Shown piece after piece: positions 10,670 through 20,693 of a stretch of 43,796 bases of DNA. This DNA comes from Mycobacterium szulgai (GTDB lineage: Bacteria; Actinomycetota; Actinomycetes; Mycobacteriales; Mycobacteriaceae): the NCBI RefSeq assembly GCF_002116635.1, contig NZ_LQPW01000110.1, positions 1 to 43,796 on the forward strand. The letters are read 5' to 3'. The stretch's first letter is position 1, and every line of letters starts with the position of its first letter. The notes below the pieces were generated by a model that saw only the letters and a list, made by a program, of their open reading frames with translations, searched no databases and had not been told where the DNA came from. The position numbers were made by a program, and so were the translations under genes.

Positions 10670-12061
10670 CTAAGTCGTTGCGGCCGTTGCGGTTTCGGTC
10701 GCCACAGCTAGCACTTCTGATGCGGCCCGCTCGCCGGAACGAATCGCGCCGTCGACCCAACCGCACATGGTGGCTGAACTCTCGGTGCCGGCCCAGTGCA
10801 CCCGACCGCAGGGCGCCCGCAGGGCGTGACCGTATTCGGTGAGTACGCCGGTAGGGGTGTGACTGATCATCCCGCCGCCGGAGTAACGCTCGGTGGTCCA
10901 GTTCTGCTCGTGGTATTCGAGGAGCCGGGCTGCCTTGTCGCCGAACCGGTCGACGAGCTGGGCGATGACCGCGGCCTTGCGGTCGGCCTCGTCGAGGCGG
11001 GTGAGCTGGCGCGCGGCAACCCCTTCGGTGATGACGCACATGATCCCTGGGTTTCCGGTGTCGGTGCAGGCATCGATGGTCAGTGTGGCCGGGGTACCCG
11101 GCGCCGCCGATTGCCCGGACAATCCGTCGGCGCGCCAGAACGCGTCGTCATAGATGATCGACGTCTTGAGGATCGCGCCGCCGGGCATCCGCTGGTTCAG
11201 CAATGTCCGATCAACCGGCAGCATGGGCTCGTAGTCGATGGAGCCGGCAATGGCCATCGGGATCGTGACGATGACCCGCTGCGCCCGCACGCTCAAACCA
11301 TCGGAGCGCACCGTTACTCCGTCGGCGTCCTGACTGATCTGCCGGACCGGCTGCGACAAATGCAGCGCATCACCCAGCTGGGCGACGATCGGGCGGTAGA
11401 TGGCACCCATGCCGCCAACCGGGCGGGCATCCTGAGCGCCGCCCTTGCCCGAAATGACAAAGCTGGGACCGCCGATGGTGGAACTGCCGGCCGACGCCAT
11501 CTGCAGCAGCATCCACAGCATCGAAACCTCGGCCGGCGCACAGGTATACGGGCCGGCCAAGGCCATGTCCAGCATCTCGCGCGCCGGCCTGGACAACACG
11601 TTGCGCTCGAGCCAGTCGCCCAGGCTGATCCGGTCCCACTCGGCGGCCTCCTTGGCCTCCCAAGGGGCTTCGCGCGGAAGCGATTTGCACATCTGCTCCA
11701 CACTCATCAGGCCCATGCCCACGTTGGCTACCGCCCACGGGCTCATCGTCCACGGCAACTTGCCGCCGTAGCGGTGCTTCTTGCCGTCGACCACCATCAT
11801 GGCGTCGCCGTCGTTGTGCTGCTTGTACTCCGGCACGCCGAATTCCTGCATCAGCGCATAGATCCGGTCCTGGCCCGGCCCGATCCAGGCGCCCCCGCGA
11901 TCGATCCACAGCCCGTCGTCGCGGGTGACGGTGAAGGTGCGACCGCCCACCCGGTCGCGGGCCTCCAGCACGGCCACCGAGCGACCCGCCTGCTTCAACC
12001 GGAGCGCGGCCGTCAAACCCGCGAATCCGGCACCGACCACGCAAAAATCGACATCTGTCAC
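10670..12061 (-). CDS. Flavin monoamine oxidase (FAD-dependent amine oxidase)
   Basis: The 463-residue protein starts with GTG (VTDVDFCVVGAGFAGL). It has the N-terminal FAD-binding GxGxxG at residues 9-14, followed by the EARDRVGGR motif, and the C-terminal FAD motif with HWAGTESSATMCGWVDGAIRSG. It resembles the MAO/AofH group, which oxidises primary amines to aldehydes with release of H2O2. The position that carries covalently bound FAD in eukaryotic MAO (Cys in SGGCY) is Gly here (YSGGGMI), so FAD should be non-covalent. The gene lies 39 bases downstream of prpR on the same strand and may be co-transcribed with it. The substrate is unknown. Confidence 0.88.
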   Translation of the reverse strand: MTDVDFCVVGAGFAGLTAALRLKQAGRSVAVLEARDRVGGRTFTVTRDDGLWIDRGGAWIGPGQDRIYALMQEFGVPEYKQHNDGDAMMVVDGKKHRYGGKLPWTMSPWAVANVGMGLMSVEQMCKSLPREAPWEAKEAAEWDRISLGDWLERNVLSRPAREMLDMALAGPYTCAPAEVSMLWMLLQMASAGSSTIGGPSFVISGKGGAQDARPVGGMGAIYRPIVAQLGDALHLSQPVRQISQDADGVTVRSDGLSVRAQRVIVTIPMAIAGSIDYEPMLPVDRTLLNQRMPGGAILKTSIIYDDAFWRADGLSGQSAAPGTPATLTIDACTDTGNPGIMCVITEGVAARQLTRLDEADRKAAVIAQLVDRFGDKAARLLEYHEQNWTTERYSGGGMISHTPTGVLTEYGHALRAPCGRVHWAGTESSATMCGWVDGAIRSGERAASEVLAVATETATAATT

Positions 12062-12100
12062 GCCTGGCTCCTCAGTTGCGGTTGCCGCCTCAGCTGCAAG

Positions 12101-13525
12101 CTACACCGATTGGCCGGTCGACGAATACGGAAAACTGCTACCGGTGTTCTCGTCGACCGTGACGTGCCCGCCGAGGAAGGGGAACGCGCGCTGCGCGCAG
12201 GCGGGCCGGTTGCAGATCTTGCAGCCCGCACCGATAGGCACGGCAGTGCCCGGATCGTCGAGGACGATTCCGCTGGAGTAGACGAGTTTGTCGGCATAGG
12301 CCAGCTCGCAGCCCAGTCCGACGGCAAAGCTCTGGTGCTGCCCCAGATAGCCGCGGCCCTCGGGCGCAATGGTTTTGGCCACCCAGAAGTACGATCTGCC
12401 GTCGGGCATCTGCGCCACCTGAACAACGATCCGTCCGGGTTGGGAGAATGCGTCGTGCACCACCCACAGGGGGCAGCTGCCGCCCACCCGGCTGAAATGA
12501 AAGGCCGTGGCGGACTGGCGTTTCGAGATATTACCGGCCTTGTCGGTGCGCACGAAGATGAACGGCACCCCGCGCTGCTGCGGGCGCTGCAGCGTGGAAA
12601 GCCGGTGGCACACGGTCTCGAAGCCGACCCCGAACCGACGGCCCAGCAGGTCGATGTCATAACGCAATTCGGCTGCGGCACGGTGGAATTCGCGATAGGG
12701 CAACAGAAGGGCGCCGGCGAAGTAGTTGGCCAGCCCGATCCGCGCAACGCCGCGGGCTTCGGGGCTCAGCTGGTCGTCGGTCGCCACGATCGCCGAGATC
12801 AGCTCCGATTGGCTGAGCAGCGCCAGTTGAGTGGCGATCTGAAAGGCGCGCTGGCCGGGCCGCAGCCAGTGGGCAACACCAAGCACCTTGGTTTCCGGGT
12901 GGTAGCGGCGCTTGGTGGTCTCGGGCAGGCCGTCGTCGATCACCACGGCGATGCCGAACTGATCGCGCATCAGCGAGGTCAGCTGGATGTCGAGCTCACC
13001 GACCCGCATCCCGTTGTCGTTGAACATCTTTTCCGCCGCCGCGTCCAGCTCCCCGATGTAATTGCTGCGGTCGTAGAAGAAATCGCGGACCTCCTCGAAC
13101 GGCATCGGCCGCTCGGGCGCCAGCCCGGTGTCCGCGGTTGCCCGAGATCGGTAGCCTTCCAATTCCTCGGTGGCATCGCGCAATCGGCGGTGGACGGCGA
13201 CCAGGCTGCGCCCTACCTCGGGCATGCGGGCGACGAATTCCTCGATCCGGCCGGGACTGATCGCGTCTTGCGCGGCGGCTTCGGTGAAGACGTCGCTGAG
13301 GTCGGCCACCAGCCGCGCATCGGAATCCGAGGAGAAGTACTGCGCGGGCAGATCGAAGCGCTCGGTCAGCGCTAACAGCACCGGCACGGTGATGGGCCGC
13401 TGATCATTCTCCAGCTGATTGACGTAGCTGTTCGACAAGTCCAGCGCGCGGGCCAGTGCCGCCTGGGTGAGCCCGCGCTCCTGACGCAGCCGCCGCAGCC
13501 GGGCTCCGGTAAATGTCTTCGCCAC
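12101..13525 (-). CDS. prpR: Methylcitrate-cycle activator PrpR (XRE family, Fe-S cluster)
   Basis: This protein of about 474 residues resembles M. tuberculosis PrpR (Rv1129c) and its paralogue RamB. It has an N-terminal XRE helix-turn-helix (LRRLRQERGLTQAALARALD), a middle IrrE-like segment (ANYFAGALLLPYREF) and a C-terminal DUF2083 region with cysteines in GGSCPLW and GCKICNRPAC that would hold a 4Fe-4S cluster. In the family, propionyl-CoA and the cluster set DNA binding at the prpDC promoter. It is divergent from prpD across a ~120-bp region with two TTCGCAAAG boxes. The start is set at the GTG giving VAKTFTGARL, as in homologues; a GTG at 13534 would add three residues. Confidence 0.93.
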   Translation of the reverse strand: MAKTFTGARLRRLRQERGLTQAALARALDLSNSYVNQLENDQRPITVPVLLALTERFDLPAQYFSSDSDARLVADLSDVFTEAAAQDAISPGRIEEFVARMPEVGRSLVAVHRRLRDATEELEGYRSRATADTGLAPERPMPFEEVRDFFYDRSNYIGELDAAAEKMFNDNGMRVGELDIQLTSLMRDQFGIAVVIDDGLPETTKRRYHPETKVLGVAHWLRPGQRAFQIATQLALLSQSELISAIVATDDQLSPEARGVARIGLANYFAGALLLPYREFHRAAAELRYDIDLLGRRFGVGFETVCHRLSTLQRPQQRGVPFIFVRTDKAGNISKRQSATAFHFSRVGGSCPLWVVHDAFSQPGRIVVQVAQMPDGRSYFWVAKTIAPEGRGYLGQHQSFAVGLGCELAYADKLVYSSGIVLDDPGTAVPIGAGCKICNRPACAQRAFPFLGGHVTVDENTGSSFPYSSTGQSV

Positions 13526-13550
13526 ATCGCGCACACTACTCCGATCGATA

Positions 13551-13568
13551 TTCGCAAAGTTCGCAAAG
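13551..13568 (+). promoter_or_regulatory. Two tandem TTCGCAAAG boxes in the prpR-prpD promoter region
   Basis: TTCGCAAAG occurs at 13551-13559 and immediately again at 13560-13568, midway between prpR and prpD. RamB/PrpR-type regulators are known to bind TTTGCAAA-like sequences, and these boxes differ by one base (C for T). The position fits control of both divergent promoters. Confidence 0.6.
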
Positions 13569-13644
13569 CGCGACCATATAGGACACTAAAATACGCACTT
13601 GCAGGAGCTTTCACTCGCGGCTCGATGTGCATAACGTGTGGATT

Positions 13645-15147
13645 ATGTTGTTGCACGAAGTCCGGTCGCATCGCAGCGCCGACGAATTGCCGCTGACCGA
13701 ACAGTTGGCCCACAAGATCGCGCTGGTCGCTACCGATCCGGTTGCCGTCGAGCCGCAGACCGCGGACATGCTGCTCAATCGCATCATCGACAACGCCGCA
13801 GTCAGCGCCGCCGCGGTGCTGCGCCGCCCCGTCGCGGTGGCACGTGAACAGGCGCTGGCGCATCCGGCTCGCCGCGGTGCCGGCGTCTTCGGGGTCCAGG
13901 GCAGTTACTCGGCGGAGTGGGCGGCCTGGGCCAACGGCGTCGCGGCGCGCGAATTGGATTTCCACGACACGTTTTTGGCCGCCGACTACGCTCACCCCGC
14001 CGACAACATCCCGCCACTGGTGGCCGTCGCGCAGCAACTGGGTGTCAGCGGGGCCGGCCTGATCCGCGGCCTGGCCACCGCGTATGAGATCCACATCGAT
14101 CTGGTCAAGGGAATCTGCCTGCACGAGAACAAGATTGACCAGGTCGCGCACCTGGGCCCGGCGGTCGCGGCCGGCATCGGCACCATGCTTGGGCTGGACA
14201 CGCAGACCATCTGCCACGCCATTGGCCAGGCCCTGCACCTGACCACCAGCACCCGGCAATCACGCAAAGGCGCGATCTCCAGCTGGAAGGCGTTCGCCCC
14301 TGCTCACGCCGGGAAGATCGCGATCGAGGCCGTCGACCGCGCGATGCGCGGTGAGCGCTCACCGGCACCCATCTGGGAGGGCGAGGACGGCGTCATCGCC
14401 TGGCTGCTCGGTGGACCCGACCGGACCTACCAGGTGCCGCTGCCCGGCCCCGGCGAACCCAAGCGCGCCGTCCTGGACAGCTACACCAAGCAGCACTCCG
14501 CGGAATACCAGAGCCAGGCGCCCATCGACCTGGCCTGCCGGTTGCGTCAGCGCATCGGGGATCTCGACCAGGTCGCCTCCATCGTGTTGCACACCAGCCA
14601 CCACACCCATGTGGTGATCGGCACCGGTTCGGGTGACCCGCAGAAGTTCGACCCCGACGCGTCGCGAGAAACCCTCGACCACTCGCTGCCCTACATCTTC
14701 GCGGTTGCGCTGCAGGACGGCGGCTGGCACCACGAGCGCTCCTACACATTCGAGCGGGCGCACCGGCCCGACACCATCGCGCTGTGGCGAAAGATCAGTA
14801 CGGTCGAGGATCCGGAGTGGACCCGCCGCTACCACTCGGCCGATCCGGCACAGCGGGCGTTCGGCGCGCGCGCCGAGGTGAGGATGCGCAGCGGTGGGGT
14901 GATCGTCGACGAACTAGCGATGGCCGATGCCCATCCGCTGGGCGCAAGACCGTTCGAACGCAAGCATTACCTGCAAAAATTCACCCAACTCGCCGACGGC
15001 GTGGTGGAACACGTTGAGCAGCAACGTTTTTTGGCCACAGTGGAAACCCTGGCCGAGCTCGCGGATACCGGTGCGCTGAACATAGTGGTCGATGCGCGGG
15101 TGCTGGACCGGGCGCCGCTGATTGCGGACGGGATCTTCAAGTCATGA
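13645..15147 (+). CDS. prpD: 2-methylcitrate dehydratase PrpD
   Basis: The 500-residue MmgE/PrpD-fold enzyme dehydrates 2-methylcitrate in the methylcitrate cycle, which removes propionyl-CoA made from odd-chain fatty acids, branched side chains or cholesterol. The protein is collinear with PrpD throughout: [19 protein letters not shown], the central [17 protein letters not shown] and the C-terminal [10 protein letters not shown] are all recognisable. The ATG at 13645 ([16 protein letters not shown]) fits homologues; the GTG at 13627 would add six residues. The stop overlaps the prpC start by 4 bases (ATGA), so the two are translationally coupled. Confidence 0.94.
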   Translation: MLLHEVRSHRSADELPLTEQLAHKIALVATDPVAVEPQTADMLLNRIIDNAAVSAAAVLRRPVAVAREQALAHPARRGAGVFGVQGSYSAEWAAWANGVAARELDFHDTFLAADYAHPADNIPPLVAVAQQLGVSGAGLIRGLATAYEIHIDLVKGICLHENKIDQVAHLGPAVAAGIGTMLGLDTQTICHAIGQALHLTTSTRQSRKGAISSWKAFAPAHAGKIAIEAVDRAMRGERSPAPIWEGEDGVIAWLLGGPDRTYQVPLPGPGEPKRAVLDSYTKQHSAEYQSQAPIDLACRLRQRIGDLDQVASIVLHTSHHTHVVIGTGSGDPQKFDPDASRETLDHSLPYIFAVALQDGGWHHERSYTFERAHRPDTIALWRKISTVEDPEWTRRYHSADPAQRAFGARAEVRMRSGGVIVDELAMADAHPLGARPFERKHYLQKFTQLADGVVEHVEQQRFLATVETLAELADTGALNIVVDARVLDRAPLIADGIFKS

Positions 15148-16256
15148 CCGCGGCTACTGAGATCCGCAAGGGCCTGGCCGGCGTGGTGGTGGACACCACG
15201 GCCATCTCCAAGGTGGTGCCCGAAACCAACTCGCTGACCTACCGCGGATATCCGGTGCAGGAGCTGGCCGCTCGCTGCAGCTTCGAACAGGTCGCGTTCT
15301 TGCTCTGGCGCGGGGAGTTGCCCACCGACGCCGAACTGGCGCTGTTCAGTCAGCGCGAGCGCGCCAGTCGCCGGCTGGATCGCTCGATGCTGTCCTTGAT
15401 GGCCAAGCTGCCGGACAACTGCCATCCGATGGACGTGGTACGCACCGCGATCAGTTACCTGGGTGCCGAAGATCCCGACGAGGACGACGATTCGGCGAAC
15501 CGGGCCAAGGCGCTGCGGATGATGGCGGTGTTGCCGACGATCGTGGCCGTCGATATGCGCCGTCGTCGCGGCCTGGCCCCGATCCCGCCGCACGCCGGGC
15601 TGGGGTATGCCCAGAACTTCCTCAACATGTGCTTCGGCCAGGTGCCAGAACCCGCCATTGTTTCGGCGTTCGAGCAGTCGATGATTCTTTACGCCGAACA
15701 CGGTTTCAACGCGTCCACGTTCGCCGCGCGGGTGGTCACGTCGACGCGGTCGGACATCTACAGCGCGGTCACCGCAGCGATCGGCGCGCTCAAGGGGCGG
15801 CTGCACGGCGGCGCCAACGAGGCCGTCATGCGCGACCTGCTCGAGATCGCAGAACCGGCGAACGCGCGAGAGTGGTTGCGCGGCAAGCTCGCTCGGCACG
15901 AGAAGATCATGGGTTTCGGGCACCGGGTATACCGCAACGGTGACTCCCGGGTGCCGACCATGCGCCAGGCCCTGGCCCGCGTCGCCGCGCTGCGCGACGG
16001 CCGGCGCTGGCTGGACATCTACCAGGTGCTCGAGGCGGAAATGGCGGTAAACACGGGGATAAGGCCCAACCTGGACTTTCCCACCGGGCCCGCCTATCAC
16101 CTGATGGGTTTCGACATCGCCAGCTTCACGCCGATATTCGTGATGAGCCGGATCACCGGCTGGACTGCGCACATCATGGAACAGGCGGCGGCCAACACCC
16201 TGATCCGGCCGCTGAGCGCCTACTCAGGGTGCGAACAACGAGCGCTGCCCGGCTAA
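15144..16256 (+). CDS. prpC: 2-methylcitrate synthase PrpC (citrate synthase family)
   Basis: The 370-residue enzyme condenses propionyl-CoA with oxaloacetate to 2-methylcitrate. The three catalytic residues of the citrate synthase fold are in place: His221 (RLHGGANE), His260 (GFGHRVY) and Asp311 (NLDFPTG). The length is that of short bacterial 2-methylcitrate synthases. It overlaps prpD by ATGA. In M. tuberculosis the same gene (Rv1131, gltA1) also shows some citrate synthase activity. The stop codon overlaps that of the small convergent gene. No prpB is present, as in M. tuberculosis, where isocitrate lyase supplies the methylisocitrate lyase step. Confidence 0.95.
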   Translation: MTAATEIRKGLAGVVVDTTAISKVVPETNSLTYRGYPVQELAARCSFEQVAFLLWRGELPTDAELALFSQRERASRRLDRSMLSLMAKLPDNCHPMDVVRTAISYLGAEDPDEDDDSANRAKALRMMAVLPTIVAVDMRRRRGLAPIPPHAGLGYAQNFLNMCFGQVPEPAIVSAFEQSMILYAEHGFNASTFAARVVTSTRSDIYSAVTAAIGALKGRLHGGANEAVMRDLLEIAEPANAREWLRGKLARHEKIMGFGHRVYRNGDSRVPTMRQALARVAALRDGRRWLDIYQVLEAEMAVNTGIRPNLDFPTGPAYHLMGFDIASFTPIFVMSRITGWTAHIMEQAAANTLIRPLSAYSGCEQRALPG

Positions 16257-16474
16257 TCCGGTCCGCCGTACTGCCAGACCAGGCCGTGGGTGCCGGTCAT
16301 CATGTGGTTGCACCACATCGTCTGTCCGTTGGCGTCCTGCGTGGTGGCGTGCCAGACGGTGCACGGATCGCCTGGCCCGGGTGGGTTGGCGAGCGCGGCG
16401 GGGGCCGCAACGCCGAAGCCGATCGATGCGGCAGCGGTGGTCATCGCCAGCACGGCGAGCCGAAATCTTGTCAC
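16253..16474 (-). CDS. Small secreted protein with two cysteines
   Basis: The 73-residue product starts with GTG (VTRFRLAVLAM), and GAGGAG lies about nine bases upstream. Residues 1-29 form a Sec signal peptide: Arg, a hydrophobic Ala/Val/Gly stretch and an ALA-NP cleavage site. The mature part, about 44 residues, has one pair of Cys (DPCTVW and MWCNHMM) and a Trp-rich end. Similar short exported proteins are common in mycobacteria and have no assigned function. It converges on prpC with overlapping stops and has no equivalent between prpC and the DUF3556 gene in M. tuberculosis as far as I recall. Confidence 0.75.
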   Translation of the reverse strand: MTRFRLAVLAMTTAAASIGFGVAAPAALANPPGPGDPCTVWHATTQDANGQTMWCNHMMTGTHGLVWQYGGPD

Positions 16475-16587
16475 GATGGCATCTCCTCAACGCTGAGCAG
16501 GAAGCCGGACCTGAGAACCCGAAGCTTCACGGTAGTCCCGAAACGACCCGCCGGTAAAGGATTCGGCAGCCGAACCGAGCGCCCGCC

Positions 16588-16601
16588 TAGAACACGTTCT
16601 A
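16588..16601. promoter_or_regulatory. KstR-type operator before the DUF3556 gene
   Basis: TAGAACACGTTCTA is a full match to the KstR consensus TNNAACNNGTTNNA and forms a perfect two-arm palindrome (TAGAAC/GTTCTA around AC). It ends 12 bases before the ATG at 16614, where a repressor would block a leaderless or nearly leaderless transcript. KstR represses cholesterol catabolism genes in mycobacteria. Confidence 0.7.
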
Positions 16602-16613
16602 ATCTGTCAAACC

Positions 16614-18335
16614 ATGGGATTTCTGAAGCCCGAACTGCCGCAGATCGACGTAGCCGAGTGGAGCAAGGGCACCCGCAGCGAAAAGATCCGACCGATGGCC
16701 AGACACTGGGCCGAAGTCGGTTTCGGGACGCCGGTGGTACTGCATCTGTTCTACGTCGCCAAGATCCTGCTCTACATCCTGTTCGCCTGGCTGATCGTGC
16801 TGAGCACCAAGGGAATCGATGGTTTCACCAACGTTCGGGCATGGTACGCCGAACCGATCGTGTTCGAGAAGGTCGTGCTGTACACGATGCTCTTCGAGGT
16901 CGTCGGGCTGGGTTGCGGCTTCGGGCCGCTGAACAACCGGTTCTTTCCGCCCATGGGCTCGATTCTGTATTGGCTTCGGTTCGGGACCATCCGGCTGCCA
17001 CCGTGGCCGGATCGGGTCCCGATGACCCACGGCACCAAGCGCAAGCCGGTCGATGTCGCGCTGTACGCGTTGCTGCTGATCGCGCTGGTGGCGGCGCTGT
17101 TCACCGACGGCACCGGGCCGGTGCCCGAGCTGGGCAGCACGGTCGGGCTGTTGCCGACGTGGCAGATCGTGTTGATCCTGGTGCTGCTCGCGGGGACCGG
17201 GCTGCGGGACAAAGTCATCTTCCTGGCCGCCCGTGGTGAGGTGTACGGGTCCCTCACGGTGACATTCTTGTTTGGCGGTGTGGACATGATCGTCGCCGCC
17301 AAACTGGTGTTCCTGGTGATCTGGATGGGCGCGGCGACCTCCAAGCTCAACAAGCACTTCCCGTTCGTGATCTCCACGATGATGTCCAACAACCCGCTAT
17401 TCCGGCCGCGGTTCATCAAGCGGCTGTTCTTCGAGAAGTTCCCCGACGATCTGCGGCCCGGGCTGTTGTCGCGGATCTTCGCCCACGTCAGCACCTTCAT
17501 CGAGATGTGCGTGCCCGTGGTCTTGTTCTTCGCTCACGGCGGCTGGCCCACCACCGTGGCCGCGATCGTGATGGTGTGCTTCCACCTGGGCATCCTGACG
17601 GCCATCCCGATGGGGGTACCGCTGGAATGGAACGTCTTCATGATCTTCGGTGTGCTGTCGCTGTTCGTCGGCCATGCGCGTCTGGGCCTGACGGACGTGA
17701 AAAGCCCCGTGCCAGTGGCGATTCTGTTCGCGGTGGTGGCCGGAACCGTGATCCTGGGCAATCTGTTTCCCCACAAGATCTCGTTTCTGCCCGGCATGCG
17801 CTACTACGCCGGCAATTGGGACACCACCCTGTGGTGTATCAAACCCTCAGGCGCGGACAAGATCACCCGCGGCATCGTGGCGATCGCGAGCATGCCGCAG
17901 GCCCAGCTGGAGCGCTTCTACGGCAAGGATCGAGCGCAGATTCCGATGTATCTGGGATACGCGTTCCGCGCCATGAACACCCACGGCCGGGCGCTGTTCA
18001 CGCTGGCGCACCGGGCGATGGCCGGCCAGAACGAGGACGACTACGTCGTCACCGACGGCGAACGGATCTGCAGCACCGCCATCGGCTGGAACTTCGGCGA
18101 CGGTCACATGCACAACGAGCAGCTGATCGAGGCCATGCAGCAGCGCTGCCGCTTCGAGCCGGGCGAGGTGCGCATCGTGCTGCTCGACGCGCAGCCCATC
18201 CACAAGCAGACGCAGGCCTACCGGTTAGTGGATGCGGCCACCGGCGAGTTCGAACGCGGCTACGTCCGGGTCGCCGACATGGTGACCCGCCAGCCCTGGG
18301 CCGACGACGTTCCGGTACACGTGCTGTCCGAGTAG
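16614..18335 (+). CDS. DUF3556 integral membrane protein (Rv1132-like)
   Basis: The 573-residue protein is encoded at the position held by Rv1132 in M. tuberculosis, between prpC and metE. The first ~400 residues carry about eight to ten hydrophobic segments, for example VVLHLFYVAKILLYILFAWL (45-65), ALLLIALVAALF and a series around 290-390. The last ~170 residues are soluble (KITRGIVAIASMPQAQLERF...). It belongs to the DUF3556 family, sometimes annotated as a transporter; the biochemical role is not known. A perfect KstR-type operator 12 bases before the ATG suggests sterol-dependent expression. It ends in a shared hairpin before the convergent metE. Confidence 0.88.
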   Translation: MGFLKPELPQIDVAEWSKGTRSEKIRPMARHWAEVGFGTPVVLHLFYVAKILLYILFAWLIVLSTKGIDGFTNVRAWYAEPIVFEKVVLYTMLFEVVGLGCGFGPLNNRFFPPMGSILYWLRFGTIRLPPWPDRVPMTHGTKRKPVDVALYALLLIALVAALFTDGTGPVPELGSTVGLLPTWQIVLILVLLAGTGLRDKVIFLAARGEVYGSLTVTFLFGGVDMIVAAKLVFLVIWMGAATSKLNKHFPFVISTMMSNNPLFRPRFIKRLFFEKFPDDLRPGLLSRIFAHVSTFIEMCVPVVLFFAHGGWPTTVAAIVMVCFHLGILTAIPMGVPLEWNVFMIFGVLSLFVGHARLGLTDVKSPVPVAILFAVVAGTVILGNLFPHKISFLPGMRYYAGNWDTTLWCIKPSGADKITRGIVAIASMPQAQLERFYGKDRAQIPMYLGYAFRAMNTHGRALFTLAHRAMAGQNEDDYVVTDGERICSTAIGWNFGDGHMHNEQLIEAMQQRCRFEPGEVRIVLLDAQPIHKQTQAYRLVDAATGEFERGYVRVADMVTRQPWADDVPVHVLSE

Positions 18336-18348
18336 CTCTGCAGCGCCG

Positions 18349-18404
18349 CGAGCGTAACGCCACTGCGAAATTTCGCGGGTGAAGTCGCAATGGCGTTACG
18401 CTCG
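18349..18404. terminator. Long hairpin between the DUF3556 gene and metE
   Basis: Arms 18349-18368 and 18385-18404 pair at 19 of 20 positions (CGAGCGTAACGCCA with TGGCGTTACGCTCG as outer stem). Inside, GCGAAATTTCGC (18365-18376) is itself a 12-base palindrome. Lying in the 78-bp gap between two convergent stops, it can terminate transcription from both sides. It may also be a copy of a dispersed intergenic palindromic repeat. Confidence 0.65.
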
Positions 18405-18413
18405 TGGCCACAG

Positions 18414-20693
18414 TCAGACCCCCGCGCGCACCTCCCGCGCCGCGGCCACCATGTTGCGCAGCGAGGCGGTCACCTGGTCCACGTTTCGGGTCTTCAGTCC
18501 GCAGTCGGGGTTGACCCACAGCCGCTCGGCCGGAACCGCGCGCAATGCGGCGCGTAATGACTCGGCCATCTCGCCGGTGCTGGGCACCCGCGGCGAATGG
18601 ATGTCATAGACCCCCGGTCCCACGCCGTTGGCAAACCCGATCGCATTCAGATCGTCCAGCACCTCCATGTGTGAGCGGGCCGCCTCGATGGACGTCACGT
18701 CGGCGTCCAGATCGGCAATGGCGCCGATCACCTCGCCGAACTCCGAATAGCACAGGTGGGTGTGGATCTGCGTCGAGTCGGCGACTCCGGAGGTGGCCAA
18801 GCGGAAAGAACCTACGGCCCAACGCAAGTACTCGTCCTGATCGGCGCGGCGCAGCGGCAGCAGCTCCCGCAGTGCGGGCTCGTCGACCTGGATGACCGCG
18901 ATGCCGGCGGACTGCAGATCCACGGTCTCGTCGCGAATGGCCAGCGCCACCTGATTGGCGGTGTCGGCCAGCGGCTGGTCGTCACGCACGAACGACCACG
19001 CCAGAATCGTCACCGGACCGGTCAGCATGCCCTTGACCGGTTTGTCGGTCAGCGACTGCGCGTAGGTGATCCAGCCGACCGTCATCGGGTGGGGCCGGGC
19101 GACATCGCCATAGAGGATCGGCGGGCGCACGCAGCGGCTGCCGTAGGACTGCACCCAGCCGTTCTGAGTGGCGAAGAAGCCGTCGAGCTGCTCGGCGAAG
19201 TACTGGACCATGTCGTTGCGCTCCGGTTCACCGTGCACCAGAACATCGAGGCCCAAATCCTCCTGCAGCTTGATGACGTCGGCGATCTCGGACTTCATCC
19301 GGCGCACGTATTCGTCGGAGTCGATCTCGTGGGCGCGCAGCGCCGCGCGCGCCTTGCGGATCGCCGAAGTCTGCGGGTAGGAGCCGATCGTCGTGGTCGG
19401 CAGTGGCGGCAGGTGCAGGCGCGCGTCCTGGCTCGTGCGGCGCTGCGCGGGGTCGCCGCGGTGGGCCCCGGAGGCCACGATCGAATCGATGCGAGCCCGG
19501 ACCTGCCCATTGTGCAGTCGCGGGTCGCGCTTGCGGGATGCGACGGCGGCGTTGGATGCTGCGATCTCGTCGGCGACTGTTTCGCGCCCGTCATGCAAAG
19601 CGCGGGCCAGGACGACTACCTCGCTTACCTTTTCGGCGCCGAACGCCAGCCAGCTGCGCAACGCGTCGTCCAGATCGCTCTCGGGTTCCAGCGAGTACGG
19701 CACGTGCATGGTGGAACACGACGTCGAAACGGCAACGGTGCCAGCCGAACCCAGCAGGCGGGCCAGTTTGCCCAGTGCGGCCTCCAGGTCGGTGCGCCAA
19801 ACGTTGCGTCCGTCCACGACGCCGGCCACCAGCGTCTTGCCGGACAACTCGGGTGCTCGAAATATTGAGGCGACCGCCTCAGTGGCACCCGCCACCAGGT
19901 CGACGCCGATCGCCTCCACCGGTGTGCGGGCCAGCCCCGCCAGGGCGCTGCCCGGGTCGCCGAAGTAGGTCGCGACATAGACGGCCGGACGGTTGCGCAC
20001 CGAGCCCAGCGCGGTATAGACGGCCTCGGCCAGCGCGGGCGCGTCTGCTGAGATGTCGGTGACCAGCGCCGGCTCGTCGAACTGCACCCACGTGGCGCCG
20101 TTATCGGCGAGTAGCGACAACAGCTCGGAGTAGACCGGCACCAGCTCCCTTAGCCGTTCGATAGGAGCCCCACCACCGTTGACGGCCTTGCTCAGCAACA
20201 GGAAAGTCACCGGCCCGATGACGACGGGCCGCGCCGGAATCCCTTGCTCCAGAGCTTCTTTCAGCTCGGAGAGCACCTTGTCCGGGTTCAGGGCGAACCG
20301 GGTCGCGGGCTCGATTTCTGGAACCAGATAGTGATAGTTGGTGTCGAACCACTTCGTCATCTCCAGCGGAGCGACCTCGTCATTGCCACGCGCGGCGGCA
20401 AAGTACCGGTCCAGCTCGTCGGAAATGCCGCTCACCCGGGCCGGCAGCGCCCCGAGCAGCACCGCGGTGTCGAGCATCTGGTCGTAGTAGGAGAAGGTGT
20501 TCACCGGCACCGAGTCCAGGCCGGCGGCGGCCAGGTCCGACCAGTTGTCGCGGCGCAGCGTAGCGGCAATGGACTCCAGCTCTGATCGGCTGGTGCGCCC
20601 GGCCCAGTAGCCTTCGGTCGCGCGCTTGAGTTCACGGCGCGGCCCGATCCGGGGAGAGCCGGTGATGGTTGCGGTAAAGGGTTCAGCGGTCAC
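18414..20693 (-). CDS. metE: Cobalamin-independent methionine synthase MetE
   Basis: The 759-residue enzyme moves the methyl group of 5-methyltetrahydropteroyl-tri-glutamate to homocysteine. The zinc ligands are present: HLC in [10 protein letters not shown], and the late Cys in NPDCGLKTR. The N-terminal half is the duplicated, non-catalytic barrel, as in the family. The GTG start has AAGGA seven bases upstream and shares its first base with the stop of a short leader ORF (TAGTG). A cobalamin riboswitch lies upstream, so expression should fall when B12 is available and MetH can work. Its neighbours match Rv1133c in M. tuberculosis. Confidence 0.97.
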   Translation of the reverse strand: MTAEPFTATITGSPRIGPRRELKRATEGYWAGRTSRSELESIAATLRRDNWSDLAAAGLDSVPVNTFSYYDQMLDTAVLLGALPARVSGISDELDRYFAAARGNDEVAPLEMTKWFDTNYHYLVPEIEPATRFALNPDKVLSELKEALEQGIPARPVVIGPVTFLLLSKAVNGGGAPIERLRELVPVYSELLSLLADNGATWVQFDEPALVTDISADAPALAEAVYTALGSVRNRPAVYVATYFGDPGSALAGLARTPVEAIGVDLVAGATEAVASIFRAPELSGKTLVAGVVDGRNVWRTDLEAALGKLARLLGSAGTVAVSTSCSTMHVPYSLEPESDLDDALRSWLAFGAEKVSEVVVLARALHDGRETVADEIAASNAAVASRKRDPRLHNGQVRARIDSIVASGAHRGDPAQRRTSQDARLHLPPLPTTTIGSYPQTSAIRKARAALRAHEIDSDEYVRRMKSEIADVIKLQEDLGLDVLVHGEPERNDMVQYFAEQLDGFFATQNGWVQSYGSRCVRPPILYGDVARPHPMTVGWITYAQSLTDKPVKGMLTGPVTILAWSFVRDDQPLADTANQVALAIRDETVDLQSAGIAVIQVDEPALRELLPLRRADQDEYLRWAVGSFRLATSGVADSTQIHTHLCYSEFGEVIGAIADLDADVTSIEAARSHMEVLDDLNAIGFANGVGPGVYDIHSPRVPSTGEMAESLRAALRAVPAERLWVNPDCGLKTRNVDQVTASLRNMVAAAREVRAGV

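Noticed and set aside
10796..13375. An 859-codon open plus-strand frame across the amine oxidase and prpR genes
   Set aside because: It is antisense to two well-recognised genes and has no recognisable domain or ribosome site.
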